A stretch of 64,000 nucleotides of DNA from Oscillospiraceae bacterium (GTDB lineage Bacteria > Bacillota > Clostridia > Oscillospirales > Oscillospiraceae). The position numbers and the translations under genes are program-made. The stretch lies in the NCBI GenBank assembly GCA_015067545.1, contig SVMG01000009.1, forward strand, positions 1 through 64,000, given 5' to 3'. Within the stretch, counting starts at the first letter, position 1, and the number at the start of each line of letters is the position of its first letter. The notes beneath the pieces were generated by a model. The model worked only from the letters and a program-made list of their open reading frames with translations. It searched no databases and was not told where the DNA came from. Positions 23,582 through 29,858 of this stretch are shown here, one piece after another.

Positions 23582-24268
23582 ATGTACGTAGTAGCATGTT
23601 TTCTGATCGTTTTTGCAATTGCATTTCATTTTTTTGGCTGGGGGGAAAAAGTAAAGAAGTATTTGTTTAACAGCGCGAGCCTGGAGAAAAAGGTTGAAAA
23701 TATCATTAAAACAGACCTTTCTTCCAAGTATGCACGAGCATCTTTCTACATCGGCAATAACTACCACCACAAAATGAGCCAAGCAGATTGGCAGAAGTAT
23801 TGCCAAGAGAACATCGACAATACTTTGGACAAAAACTCACAGGAATATGTGGAGGCGGTAGCGCCAATCCTAAATGCGATTGTTCTTGATAAGGAAGGTT
23901 ACTATCTGCGCAGAGGCATGGAAAATTTGGAGCGTTCTCTTCAGAGATTTTTGCCTGGTGTGAATGACAGAATTTCTCTCAATTATTATGTTGAGCCGTA
24001 CGAGTATTTTGAGAACAAAGAACTGGCAGCGAAATCGCTGGCAGAAGAGGCTTTGAGAAAGAAAAAATACGAAGAACAATACGAGCGGGTACGTCCAATT
24101 CGGGAAGCACGTGAGGCAGAAAGAAAAGCAGCACAGCAAGAAAGACAGCAAAGAAATCGAGAACTGGATGCAGCATATGCGCGCTGTCGCGGATGTGCCA
24201 ACAACGTGAAGTGCAGGGATAGCGCAAAGCGCGTTCCTGGTGCCTGCGGCGGTTATATTCCTAAATGA
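23582..24268 (+). CDS. Membrane-anchored protein of unknown function, island module 3
   Basis: This 228-residue protein was not recognised. Residues 2-20 form a hydrophobic anchor (YVVACFLIVFAIAFHFF), and there is a mixed helical middle (about 35-140). A long charged helix, probably coiled coil (about 150-200; AEEALRKKKYEEQYERVRPIREAREAERKAAQQE), leads to a cysteine cluster at the end (CRGCANNVKCRD...GACGG) that could bind zinc or form disulfides. It is divergent from, and probably repressed by, the XRE protein. An AT-rich island position, an operator and a dedicated repressor are common for defence or stress cargo, but no function is shown. Confidence 0.7.
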   Translation: MYVVACFLIVFAIAFHFFGWGEKVKKYLFNSASLEKKVENIIKTDLSSKYARASFYIGNNYHHKMSQADWQKYCQENIDNTLDKNSQEYVEAVAPILNAIVLDKEGYYLRRGMENLERSLQRFLPGVNDRISLNYYVEPYEYFENKELAAKSLAEEALRKKKYEEQYERVRPIREAREAERKAAQQERQQRNRELDAAYARCRGCANNVKCRDSAKRVPGACGGYIPK

Positions 24269-24275
24269 CAGCACA

Positions 24276-24325
24276 TCCCACTTTTGCTGATAGCAGCACA
24301 GGCTGCAATCAAGGACAACAAATAA
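24276..24325 (+). repeat. ppdK 3'-end remnant P3
   Basis: In the ppdK frame it reads ...LLIAAQAAIKDNK-stop, a plausible PPDK C-terminus with a tail that differs from the local gene. It starts eight bases after the stop codon of the module 3 gene; its stop codon ends at 24325. Confidence 0.68.
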
Positions 24326-24345
24326 TTGTTGAACTAACAACAAAA

Positions 24346-24377
24346 AAATCCGCCCGAAGCAATTCGGGCGGATTTTT
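24346..24377 (+). terminator. Terminator of island module 3
   Basis: The stem AAATCCGCCCGAA / TTCGGGCGGATTT (24346-24375) is flanked by A and T runs, shortly after remnant P3. Confidence 0.88.
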
Positions 24378-24455
24378 AATAATCGTTGTTTTTCAATCAA
24401 TAATATGTTAAAATCAACTTGCAGTTTGCAAGTATTTCTTGGGAGGCAAATGATC

Positions 24456-25172
24456 ATGAAAATTAGAATTATGAGTTATAATACGCAGCACTGCTTAAAT
24501 TTCATAACAAGGGAAATTGATTTTGATATCATTGCAAATACCATTAAAAAGTGTGGGGCTGATATAATAGGGCTTCAGGAAATTCGTGATGAAAGTCAAG
24601 ATGCAGAGTTTCAAGCGCAGGCAAAAATCATTGCCGAAAAACTTGGCTACCATTATTACTATTTCGCTGAGGCGATTCGTTTTGACGGCGTAAACCCATA
24701 CGGAAACGCAATTATTTCCCGGTATCCCATAATAGCCGCTGAAACCGTAATGATTCCGGACCCTGAAATTCAAAAATATGATGGATATTACGAAACCCGC
24801 TGTCTTTTGAAGGCAACAATCGATGTTGGCAACGGTCTCAATGTTCTGGTAAGCCATTTTGGCCTCAATCCGGACGAACAGGAGAATGCCGTAGAAACAG
24901 TTGTTTCCAATATACCGAAAGAACGTTGTGTGCTTATGGGTGACTTGAATATGGAGCCTGACAATCCAATTCTTAATCCCATTATGCAGAGACTTTATGA
25001 CACAGCACATGCTTTTTCTTCTCCTAAATTCAGTTTTCCTTCAGACACACCTCGAGTTAAAATAGATTACATATTTATCAGCACAGATTTATCGGTGTGT
25101 TGCGCAGATATCCCTGAGATTATTTCTTCTGACCACAGACCGCATATTGCAACAATAGAAATTGAAGCATGA
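24456..25172 (+). CDS. Endonuclease/exonuclease/phosphatase family protein, island module 4
   Basis: This is a 238-residue member of the EEP (DNase I-like) fold. MSYNTQHCLNF holds the first asparagine, GADIIGLQEIRDES the metal-binding glutamate, NPYGNAIISRYPI follows, LVSHFGLNPDEQ has the conserved histidine, LMGDLNMEPDNP the catalytic Asp/Asn pair, and SSDHRPHIATIE the C-terminal Asp-His. No signal peptide is present, so it is cytoplasmic; substrates in this fold range from nucleic acids to phosphoinositides. ATG 24456 lies nine bases from GGGAGG; an ATG at 24450 is too close to it. The gene is AT-rich. Confidence 0.88.
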   Translation: MKIRIMSYNTQHCLNFITREIDFDIIANTIKKCGADIIGLQEIRDESQDAEFQAQAKIIAEKLGYHYYYFAEAIRFDGVNPYGNAIISRYPIIAAETVMIPDPEIQKYDGYYETRCLLKATIDVGNGLNVLVSHFGLNPDEQENAVETVVSNIPKERCVLMGDLNMEPDNPILNPIMQRLYDTAHAFSSPKFSFPSDTPRVKIDYIFISTDLSVCCADIPEIISSDHRPHIATIEIEA

Positions 25173-25214
25173 TTGCTTTTCTTACATACTGCTGTACAGG
25201 TTACAAGAACAACG
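25173..25214 (+). repeat. Possible degenerate ppdK 3'-end remnant P4
   Basis: GCTGTACAGGTTACAAGAACAAC resembles the AAAQAAIK region of P3 (GCAGCACAGGCTGCAATCAAGGACAAC) with several changes and indels. It holds the same place, right after a module's stop codon and before its terminator. Similarity is weak on its own. Confidence 0.3.
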
Positions 25215-25243
25215 AAGCCCCTTGGAAAATCCAAGGGGTTTCT
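25215..25243 (+). terminator. Terminator of island module 4
   Basis: The stem CCCCTTGGA / TCCAAGGGG (25218-25238) is followed by TTTCTTCTT. Confidence 0.8.
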
Positions 25244-25245
25244 TC

Positions 25246-25274
25246 TTGAAAAGCACATCACAATATGGTATAAT
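25246..25274 (+). promoter_or_regulatory. Promoter of the DUF4886 gene
   Basis: TTGAAA (25246-25251) and TATAAT (25269-25274) are spaced by 17 bases, 41 bases before the ATG. Confidence 0.8.
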
Positions 25275-25315
25275 TTTCATAACGTTATTCCGTGCAACGA
25301 AAAGGAGAAAATATT

Positions 25316-26050
25316 ATGAACATTTTATCCATCGGCAACAGCTTTTCACAGGATGCCCAGCGCTATCTGCATCAAATCGCCCGGGCGGACGGGGTGAAGC
25401 TCACCTGCATCAACCTCTACATCGGCGGATGCCCTCTTTCCAGACACTATCGGAATATGCTCAGCGAAAAGAGCGAATATTGCCTTGAAGTAAACGGAAG
25501 CCTCACGGGATTTTGCGTTTCCTTGAAAGACGCCCTGCTGAATCGCGATTGGGATGTGATCACCATCCAGCAGGTCAGCCATAACTCGATGAGTTACGAC
25601 ACTTATCAGCCCTATCTGGATACATTGATTGCCTATGTGCGGCAGCTTGCTCCCAAGGCAAAGATCGCTGTTCACCAAACCTGGGCATACGAGCAGGACA
25701 GCAAGCGCCTGAACGAGGAATTGGGCTACAGTGACTACAAGCAGATGCTTTCCGATGTTACAAATGCCTACCAGACAGCTGCGCAGCACATCGGCGCGGA
25801 CTACCTCATCCCCGCAGGTGAACTATTCGACGCCATGCTGGAAAGCGGGATCAAAAAGATCCACCGGGACACCTTCCATGCAAGTCTCGGCCTCGGCAGA
25901 TATGCCCTCGGCCTGATCTGGTATCGGATCCTGACCGGCAATGATGTAACCAACAACACCTTTGCCGACTTTGACGAAGAAGTAAGCGCTGAGCAGATAG
26001 CCATTGCCAAAAAGTGCGTATCGGAGATCGCCAATAAGTACAACGTGTAA
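25316..26050 (+). CDS. DUF4886 domain protein (SGNH-hydrolase-like)
   Basis: The 244-residue protein begins NILSIGNSFSQDAQRYLHQIARADG, the signature of DUF4886, an SGNH-like fold in which IGNSFS supplies the nucleophile serine. Further blocks are DVITIQQVSHNSM and HRDTFHASLGLGRYALGLIWY (the late histidine block). Related proteins accompany polysaccharide degradation in gut bacteria and may be esterases, but no substrate is established. No signal peptide is seen. AAGGAG precedes the ATG. Base composition returns to the GC-richer chromosomal level, marking the right edge of the island. Confidence 0.85.
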   Translation: MNILSIGNSFSQDAQRYLHQIARADGVKLTCINLYIGGCPLSRHYRNMLSEKSEYCLEVNGSLTGFCVSLKDALLNRDWDVITIQQVSHNSMSYDTYQPYLDTLIAYVRQLAPKAKIAVHQTWAYEQDSKRLNEELGYSDYKQMLSDVTNAYQTAAQHIGADYLIPAGELFDAMLESGIKKIHRDTFHASLGLGRYALGLIWYRILTGNDVTNNTFADFDEEVSAEQIAIAKKCVSEIANKYNV

Positions 26051-26057
26051 TAAAAAT

Positions 26058-26086
26058 GCCCCGCCGAAAAATCGGCGGGGCGTTTT
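26058..26086. terminator. Terminator between the DUF4886 gene and the convergent small gene
   Basis: The stem GCCCCGCCGA / TCGGCGGGGC (26058-26081) is followed by TTTT on the plus side and preceded by AAAAA, so it can act in both directions. Confidence 0.87.
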
Positions 26087-26087
26087 G

Positions 26088-26294
26088 TCACTCGCGCTCT
26101 TCCGCGAGGACATGGGTCAGCACATGCCGGTAGATCCCGGTAAACTGGGCCTGTGCCCGTTCCAGATCCGCGGCGGTGATCTCTCCCGCTTCGAAGCGCT
26201 CGCGAAGCTTCTTCGCCTTTTTCTCCAGCCGGGAGAATTCCCGGTTGATTGAGCCCAAGGCTTTGGCGGCGGTGGGGTCGGAATAATAACTCAT
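26088..26294 (-). CDS. Small helical protein of unknown function
   Basis: This 68-residue protein is predicted to be almost entirely helical and charged (FSRLEKKAKKLRERFEAGEITAADLERAQAQFTGIYRHVLTHV). It has no signal, cysteine cluster or known motif, and I do not recognise the family. AGGAGGG lies seven bases before the ATG, a clean Shine-Dalgarno, and it has its own promoter and a leader of about 115 bases with hairpins, so it is a real gene. A role in binding another protein or nucleic acid would fit the composition but is a guess. Confidence 0.7.
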   Translation of the reverse strand: MSYYSDPTAAKALGSINREFSRLEKKAKKLRERFEAGEITAADLERAQAQFTGIYRHVLTHVLAEERE

Positions 26295-26412
26295 ACTTTT
26301 CCCTCCTAGATATTCGGTTTTTCTCAGGAAGGCAACAAAAAAAGCCTATCCTGCGAATGGGCAGAATTTCCCTACTGAGAAATTCATACCTTTCACAAAA
26401 TAAGCTGTATGT
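26295..26412 (-). promoter_or_regulatory. Structured leader of the small gene, candidate attenuator
   Basis: The minus-strand leader contains the hairpin GAATTTC/GAAATTC (26364-26385), then a weaker GC hairpin followed by eight T (26336-26343) before the ribosome binding site. A terminator-like fold ahead of the gene suggests attenuation. It does not match a riboswitch I know. Confidence 0.35.
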
Positions 26413-26419
26413 AGCGCTA

Positions 26420-26448
26420 ATGGTATCACATGGGATTCCATTTGTCAA
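26420..26448 (-). promoter_or_regulatory. Promoter of the small gene
   Basis: On the minus strand, TTGACA (26448-26443) and TACCAT (26425-26420) are spaced by 17 bases. Confidence 0.65.
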
Positions 26449-26463
26449 GGGTCGATTTGCAAG

Positions 26464-26495
26464 AATCTCCCCGCCGGATCGGCGGGGAGATTGGA
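26464..26495. terminator. Hairpin after the HAD phosphatase gene
   Basis: The stem AATCTCCCCGCC / GGCGGGGAGATT lies 16 bases downstream of the leftward HAD gene stop. The T tract is better on the plus side (GGATTGTTTTTG), so direction is uncertain. Confidence 0.55.
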
Positions 26496-26507
26496 TTGTT
26501 TTTGTCA

Positions 26508-27359
26508 TCAGCCACCCAGATTTGCAAGAAATTCCTGCTTTTTCTGTGCGCCGTAGGCATCATATTCGCCGGACTGGAGCTTGCCGAATGCCACGGCGAC
26601 CGCCTCTTCCCAGCTTTCCTTTTCGCGGTTGACCAAAATGGGATAGTAGTGGACGCCGTTTTTCTCCGCGGCATCGCAGTCACCGGGGGCATCGCCCACC
26701 ATGACCACCTTGGAAGGATCATAGCCGAATTTCAGCATGGCCGCAATGCAGGCCGCCTTGGAGCCCACATCCTGAGCCAGCACGATGTCGGTATGCTCCA
26801 GCAGACCGAACTTGCCCCATTCCTCTTCCACCGCATCCCGGTTGGCCGAGGAGACCATGGCCACATCCGCAAAGCTGTGCGCCGCGGCAAGACCCTCTCT
26901 TGCCCCGGCGTAGGGCACTTTCAGGCTTTCATCCAGAGCTACGATGGCGGTATTGACCACCTTTGACCAGGACAGTGCCTTTTCAAAGACCAATTTAGCA
27001 TCCGCATCCGTTGCATCGGCCGCAGCCTTGGCCACGGCGTCGTTACTCAGCGCAGGGGCATTGTCCGCCCACTCCACCAAAAAATCCACGCCCGTGATCT
27101 TTTTGTACCTGCCGTCGATCTCCTTCAGTGCCATGGCAAGACCCTTGAAGCGGTTGATGCCACGGGTCATGGAGAACAGGTTGATCACATTCCAGCGGTC
27201 AAGGATCTCCTCTTTCCATGCTTCCAAGCCCCATTCAGCAACCATGCACGGGCCGAAGCAGTGAAAATGCTTGCAGTTCATGGTGTCCATGACACAACCA
27301 TCGGAGTCAACGCAGATTAAAAATTCATGTTTTTTCTTAAAAGAATCAAAAATAGACAT
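26508..27359 (-). CDS. HAD-superfamily phosphatase
   Basis: The 283-residue protein has HAD motif I (FLICVDSDGCVMDT, nucleophile aspartate about 17), motif II (VAMVSSANRD), motif III lysine, and motif IV (VVMVGDAPGDCDAAEKNG). A helical cap of about 110 residues sits between motifs I and II. ATG 27359 follows AAGGGG; a longer open frame continues into the GH3 gene in another frame. It starts 10 bases after the GH3 stop, so the two are co-transcribed. A sugar-phosphate substrate would suit the glycosidase partner but is not shown. Confidence 0.88.
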   Translation of the reverse strand: MSIFDSFKKKHEFLICVDSDGCVMDTMNCKHFHCFGPCMVAEWGLEAWKEEILDRWNVINLFSMTRGINRFKGLAMALKEIDGRYKKITGVDFLVEWADNAPALSNDAVAKAAADATDADAKLVFEKALSWSKVVNTAIVALDESLKVPYAGAREGLAAAHSFADVAMVSSANRDAVEEEWGKFGLLEHTDIVLAQDVGSKAACIAAMLKFGYDPSKVVMVGDAPGDCDAAEKNGVHYYPILVNREKESWEEAVAVAFGKLQSGEYDAYGAQKKQEFLANLGG

Positions 27360-27369
27360 ACTTTTCCCC

Positions 27370-29145
27370 TTACATATGGGTATCGAACATACCGCAGTAG
27401 GAATCAATGGGATCAGTGCCCTTGAAGGCCTCGGGGCCGGTGAGCAGGGCATCCACCAGAGCATCCATAGTGTCGTCGTTGGAGTCGTAGGTGTTGATGT
27501 AGGTGCGCAGCATGGGTACATCCGCCAGCATGGTGGGCTTGTTCACGGAAATGCCGATGACGGGCAGCTCATGGACATACCAGGGAATTTCTCCGCCGCC
27601 CTTGCTCAGGCCAAAGCAGGGATGGCCGTTGGCCACATCCAGCAGAGAAATGACCATGTCATTTTCCGCGGTAAAATCTGCAATGGCGTGCTTGCCTGCA
27701 AAGTACAGATTCAAGCTGGGCTTCTCGCCGGCGGCGATCATCTGCTGGATCTTTTCCAGCGGGCTGACATAAATGTGAGCATCAAAGCCCTTTTCAATGA
27801 GCCGGTCGCGGAGCTTTTCTGCAGGAGTCTTCTTGTTTGCGCCGCCACCCATGGCCATGGCCGCCAGTGCCATGAGCGGATTGGGCGCGCCCTTGATGTG
27901 GACGATCATGATCCGCTTGGTCTTCTCGGGATTCAAAGGCAGAACGCCCTCGTCCTTATACTTGACCAAGGTCAGACAATCCTTGGAAATGGCAGGTGCA
28001 ACGGTCTTGAACTCAGGATTCTGCAGCGCTGCGGCCAGCTCCTCGTCCGTGCCGCACAGCTCTTCCAAGCTCTTCTTGTGCAGACCCTTGGCGGCCTTCA
28101 GACCCAAAATACGGGTCAGGGCTTCGGTCATGCGCTCCTCGCTGATAACGCCGTTTTTGTAGGCATCCAGCATAAAGCCGTAGTCTTCCTCGGGATCGTT
28201 GAAGAACAGGAACATATCGCAGCCGGCGTTGATGGCGGCAGGCAGCATGTCCTTGCGCTGCATCCGGTTGGTCATGCCCACCATGTGGGAAGCGTCGGTG
28301 ACCACCATGCCGTTGAAGCCCAGCTCGCCACGAAGCAGATCCGTCATGATCTCCTTGCAGAGGGTAGCAGGCATAATGGTATCGGCGTTGATGTCGGGGT
28401 CGATCTGCCGCATGTACTCGGGCATGAGAATGTGGCCACCCATGATGGCATCCAGGCCGCCATCAATGAGGGTCTTGTACACATGGCCGTAGGAAGCCAT
28501 CCAGTCGTCGTGACCGAAGTGGTTAACATTGTTGGAAACGTGGGCATCTCGGTAGTCCTGGCCGTTGCCGGGGAAATGCTTGGCGCAGCAGTAAACGCCC
28601 TCAGTCTCATGCAGGCCGTCTATGAAGGCCTTGCCCATGTGGGCCACCAGCTTGGGATCATTGCCGTAGGCCCGGGAGAGGACTTCTTCACATTCCCAGT
28701 TGTAGGTGATGTCCACAACAGGGGCAAATGCCATATTGCAGCCGGTGGCCTTGATCTGCACGCCGGACACACGGCCCATGGCCTGTGCATACTCGGTCTT
28801 GCCGGTGGCGCCGATCTTCACCTGGCTGGCCACGAACGTTCCGTCGGGACATACACCGTTGCCGCCCTGCTCGGGGTTGCAGGCGATGAACACAGGCACT
28901 TTTGCGTACCTTTGCAAGGTGCGATTCTGATTCAGAACCATCTGCCCGGGCATACCGTTATAGCGGCAGCCGCCCAGGTGGTATTTTTCCATCAACTCCT
29001 GCAGATATTCTTCCGAATTGCCGGCAGTCAGCTGCCAAAACAGCTGTCCGACCTTTTCTTCCGCGCTCATGCCCGCAATGGTGCTCTCCACCCATGCGAT
29101 GTCCGCGTCGGAAAGATAGTAAGGTTTTGCTTTCAAATTGACCAT
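27370..29145 (-). CDS. Glycoside hydrolase family 3 protein
   Basis: The 591-residue GH3 protein has a catalytic barrel (about 20-360) and a C-terminal alpha/beta sandwich. The N-acetylhexosaminidase-like motif CCAKHFPGNGQDYRDAH is present, as is the nucleophile aspartate in GMVVTDASHMVGM. No signal peptide is seen, so it is likely cytoplasmic and acts on imported oligosaccharides or muropeptides. The KHFPG..D.H motif suggests a NagZ-type beta-N-acetylhexosaminidase, but the C-terminal domain is also typical of beta-glucosidases, so the specificity is open. A HAD phosphatase follows in the same operon. Confidence 0.88.
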   Translation of the reverse strand: MVNLKAKPYYLSDADIAWVESTIAGMSAEEKVGQLFWQLTAGNSEEYLQELMEKYHLGGCRYNGMPGQMVLNQNRTLQRYAKVPVFIACNPEQGGNGVCPDGTFVASQVKIGATGKTEYAQAMGRVSGVQIKATGCNMAFAPVVDITYNWECEEVLSRAYGNDPKLVAHMGKAFIDGLHETEGVYCCAKHFPGNGQDYRDAHVSNNVNHFGHDDWMASYGHVYKTLIDGGLDAIMGGHILMPEYMRQIDPDINADTIMPATLCKEIMTDLLRGELGFNGMVVTDASHMVGMTNRMQRKDMLPAAINAGCDMFLFFNDPEEDYGFMLDAYKNGVISEERMTEALTRILGLKAAKGLHKKSLEELCGTDEELAAALQNPEFKTVAPAISKDCLTLVKYKDEGVLPLNPEKTKRIMIVHIKGAPNPLMALAAMAMGGGANKKTPAEKLRDRLIEKGFDAHIYVSPLEKIQQMIAAGEKPSLNLYFAGKHAIADFTAENDMVISLLDVANGHPCFGLSKGGGEIPWYVHELPVIGISVNKPTMLADVPMLRTYINTYDSNDDTMDALVDALLTGPEAFKGTDPIDSYCGMFDTHM

Positions 29146-29189
29146 ATATGTACTCCCTTCTGCTTGGAAAGCAGGTTATTTTCACCAAA

Positions 29190-29218
29190 ATTATAGCATA
29201 GATCTTCCCCCAGTGCAA
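29190..29218 (-). promoter_or_regulatory. Promoter of the GH3-HAD operon
   Basis: On the minus strand, TTGCAC (29218-29213) and TATAAT (29195-29190) are spaced by 17 bases, 45 bases before the GH3 ATG. Confidence 0.75.
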
Positions 29219-29248
29219 CATAAGTAATAAATTGGAAGGCCGGGATGC

Positions 29249-29275
29249 AAAAACGCCCTGCCGGCCGGCAGGGCG
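29249..29275 (-). terminator. Terminator of the XRE gene at 29286
   Basis: The perfect palindrome CGCCCTGCCGG / CCGGCAGGGCG (29254-29275) is followed by five T on the minus strand. Confidence 0.85.
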
Positions 29276-29285
29276 ATAGATCCCA

Positions 29286-29486
29286 TCAATCGGGAATAAA
29301 CTCAGCTATGTCATCCAGCTTACAGTCCAAAAATGCACACAGCTTGTTCAAGGTCTTGGTTTCCATATTTTCGTTGGCTTTTAGTCGACGGACAGTCTTG
29401 CTGTCGATACCGCAGTGCTCCCGCAACTGATATGTGGAAATCTTCTTTTGCTCCATTGTTTTCCATAGACGGTCAAACCGAATCAT
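29286..29486 (-). CDS. Small XRE-like HTH regulator
   Basis: The 66-residue protein is a single helix-turn-helix of the short XRE/'YozG-like' kind: FDRLWKTMEQKKISTYQLREHCGIDSKTVRRLKANENM, then LNKLCAFLDCKLDDIAEFIP. ATG 29486 is preceded by AAGGGGG; the longer frame crosses the promoter region. It is divergent from a consensus promoter whose -10 and start region carry two copies of a GGGG.TATAATCC sequence, likely its operators. The rightward promoter leads to no real gene, only ATG-TAG and a terminator, so its regulatory target is either a small RNA or a lost gene. Confidence 0.85.
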   Translation of the reverse strand: MIRFDRLWKTMEQKKISTYQLREHCGIDSKTVRRLKANENMETKTLNKLCAFLDCKLDDIAEFIPD

Positions 29487-29498
29487 ATAAATACCCCC

Positions 29499-29528
29499 TT
29501 GACACATCTCTATTATGGGGGTTATAAT
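29499..29528 (+). promoter_or_regulatory. Consensus promoter divergent from the XRE gene
   Basis: TTGACA (29499-29504) and TATAAT (29523-29528) are both perfect consensus with an 18-base spacer. It points right toward the ATG-TAG stump. Confidence 0.75.
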
Positions 29529-29555
29529 CCTAAATATTAAGGGGATATAATCCCC
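29517..29555. promoter_or_regulatory. Twin operators for the XRE regulator
   Basis: GGGGGTTATAATCCT (29517-29531) and GGGGATATAATCCCC (29541-29555) are two copies of one motif, 24 bases apart. The first covers the -10 of the rightward promoter; the second covers the start of its transcript and is a near-perfect palindrome. Confidence 0.55.
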
Positions 29556-29630
29556 ATATAGGAGGATGATTATGTAGTTTCCTATATCGAATATGCAATA
29601 AAAACAGGGCGGAAATTCCGCCCTGTTTTT
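29536..29630 (+). ncRNA. Short transcript with ATG-TAG: small RNA or remnant of a deleted gene
   Basis: From the consensus promoter the predicted transcript is about 95 bases. It contains AGGAGG (29560-29565) and ATG (29572-29574) followed at once by TAG, and ends at the terminator stem AAAACAGGGCGGAA / TTCCGCCCTGTTTT (29601-29629) with five T. No open frame fits. Either a gene was deleted between a retained start region and terminator, or the product is the RNA itself. Confidence 0.4.
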
Positions 29631-29632
29631 AA

Positions 29633-29805
29633 TACCCTCCCCCGGGGGGAGGGTGGATTTTTGCGAAGCAAAAAGACGGGTGAGGAATGGCGGCAGAAAC
29701 AACACAGGAATAGGCCTATACATTCCCAAAACCTACAGATTTTTGCCCGTATTCCTCATCCGCCCCAGTGCACACACTGGGGCACCTTCCCCTCGGGGGA
29801 AGGTA
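29633..29805. repeat. Family A multi-hairpin element, long subtype, copy A5
   Basis: The ends are ACCCTCCC/GGGAGGGT and CCTTCCCC/GGGGAAGG. Inner hairpins are TTTTTGC/GCAAAAA and CCCCAGTG/CACTGGGG; the central stem is GAGGAAT with ATTCCTC. It is flanked on both sides by near-identical terminator hairpins (29601-29629 and 29827-29853). Confidence 0.85.
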
Positions 29806-29823
29806 TTGTTGTAGCGTGACATC

Positions 29824-29853
29824 AAAAAACAGGGCGGAAATTCCGCCCTGTTT
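29824..29853 (-). terminator. galE terminator
   Basis: The stem AAACAGGGCGGAA / TTCCGCCCTGTTT (29827-29853) is followed on the minus strand by six T. The same 13-bp arms occur in the terminator at 29601-29629 on the other side of element A5. Confidence 0.88.
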
Positions 29854-29858
29854 GCTTT

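Noticed and set aside
23480..23806. A 108-codon minus-strand frame across the XRE operator
   Set aside because: It crosses the palindrome and the divergent gene, has no ribosome site and shows no known domain.
21573..25250. A prophage or integrative conjugative element behind ppdK
   Set aside because: No integrase, relaxase, capsid or conjugation gene is present; only small cargo genes and gene-end remnants are seen.
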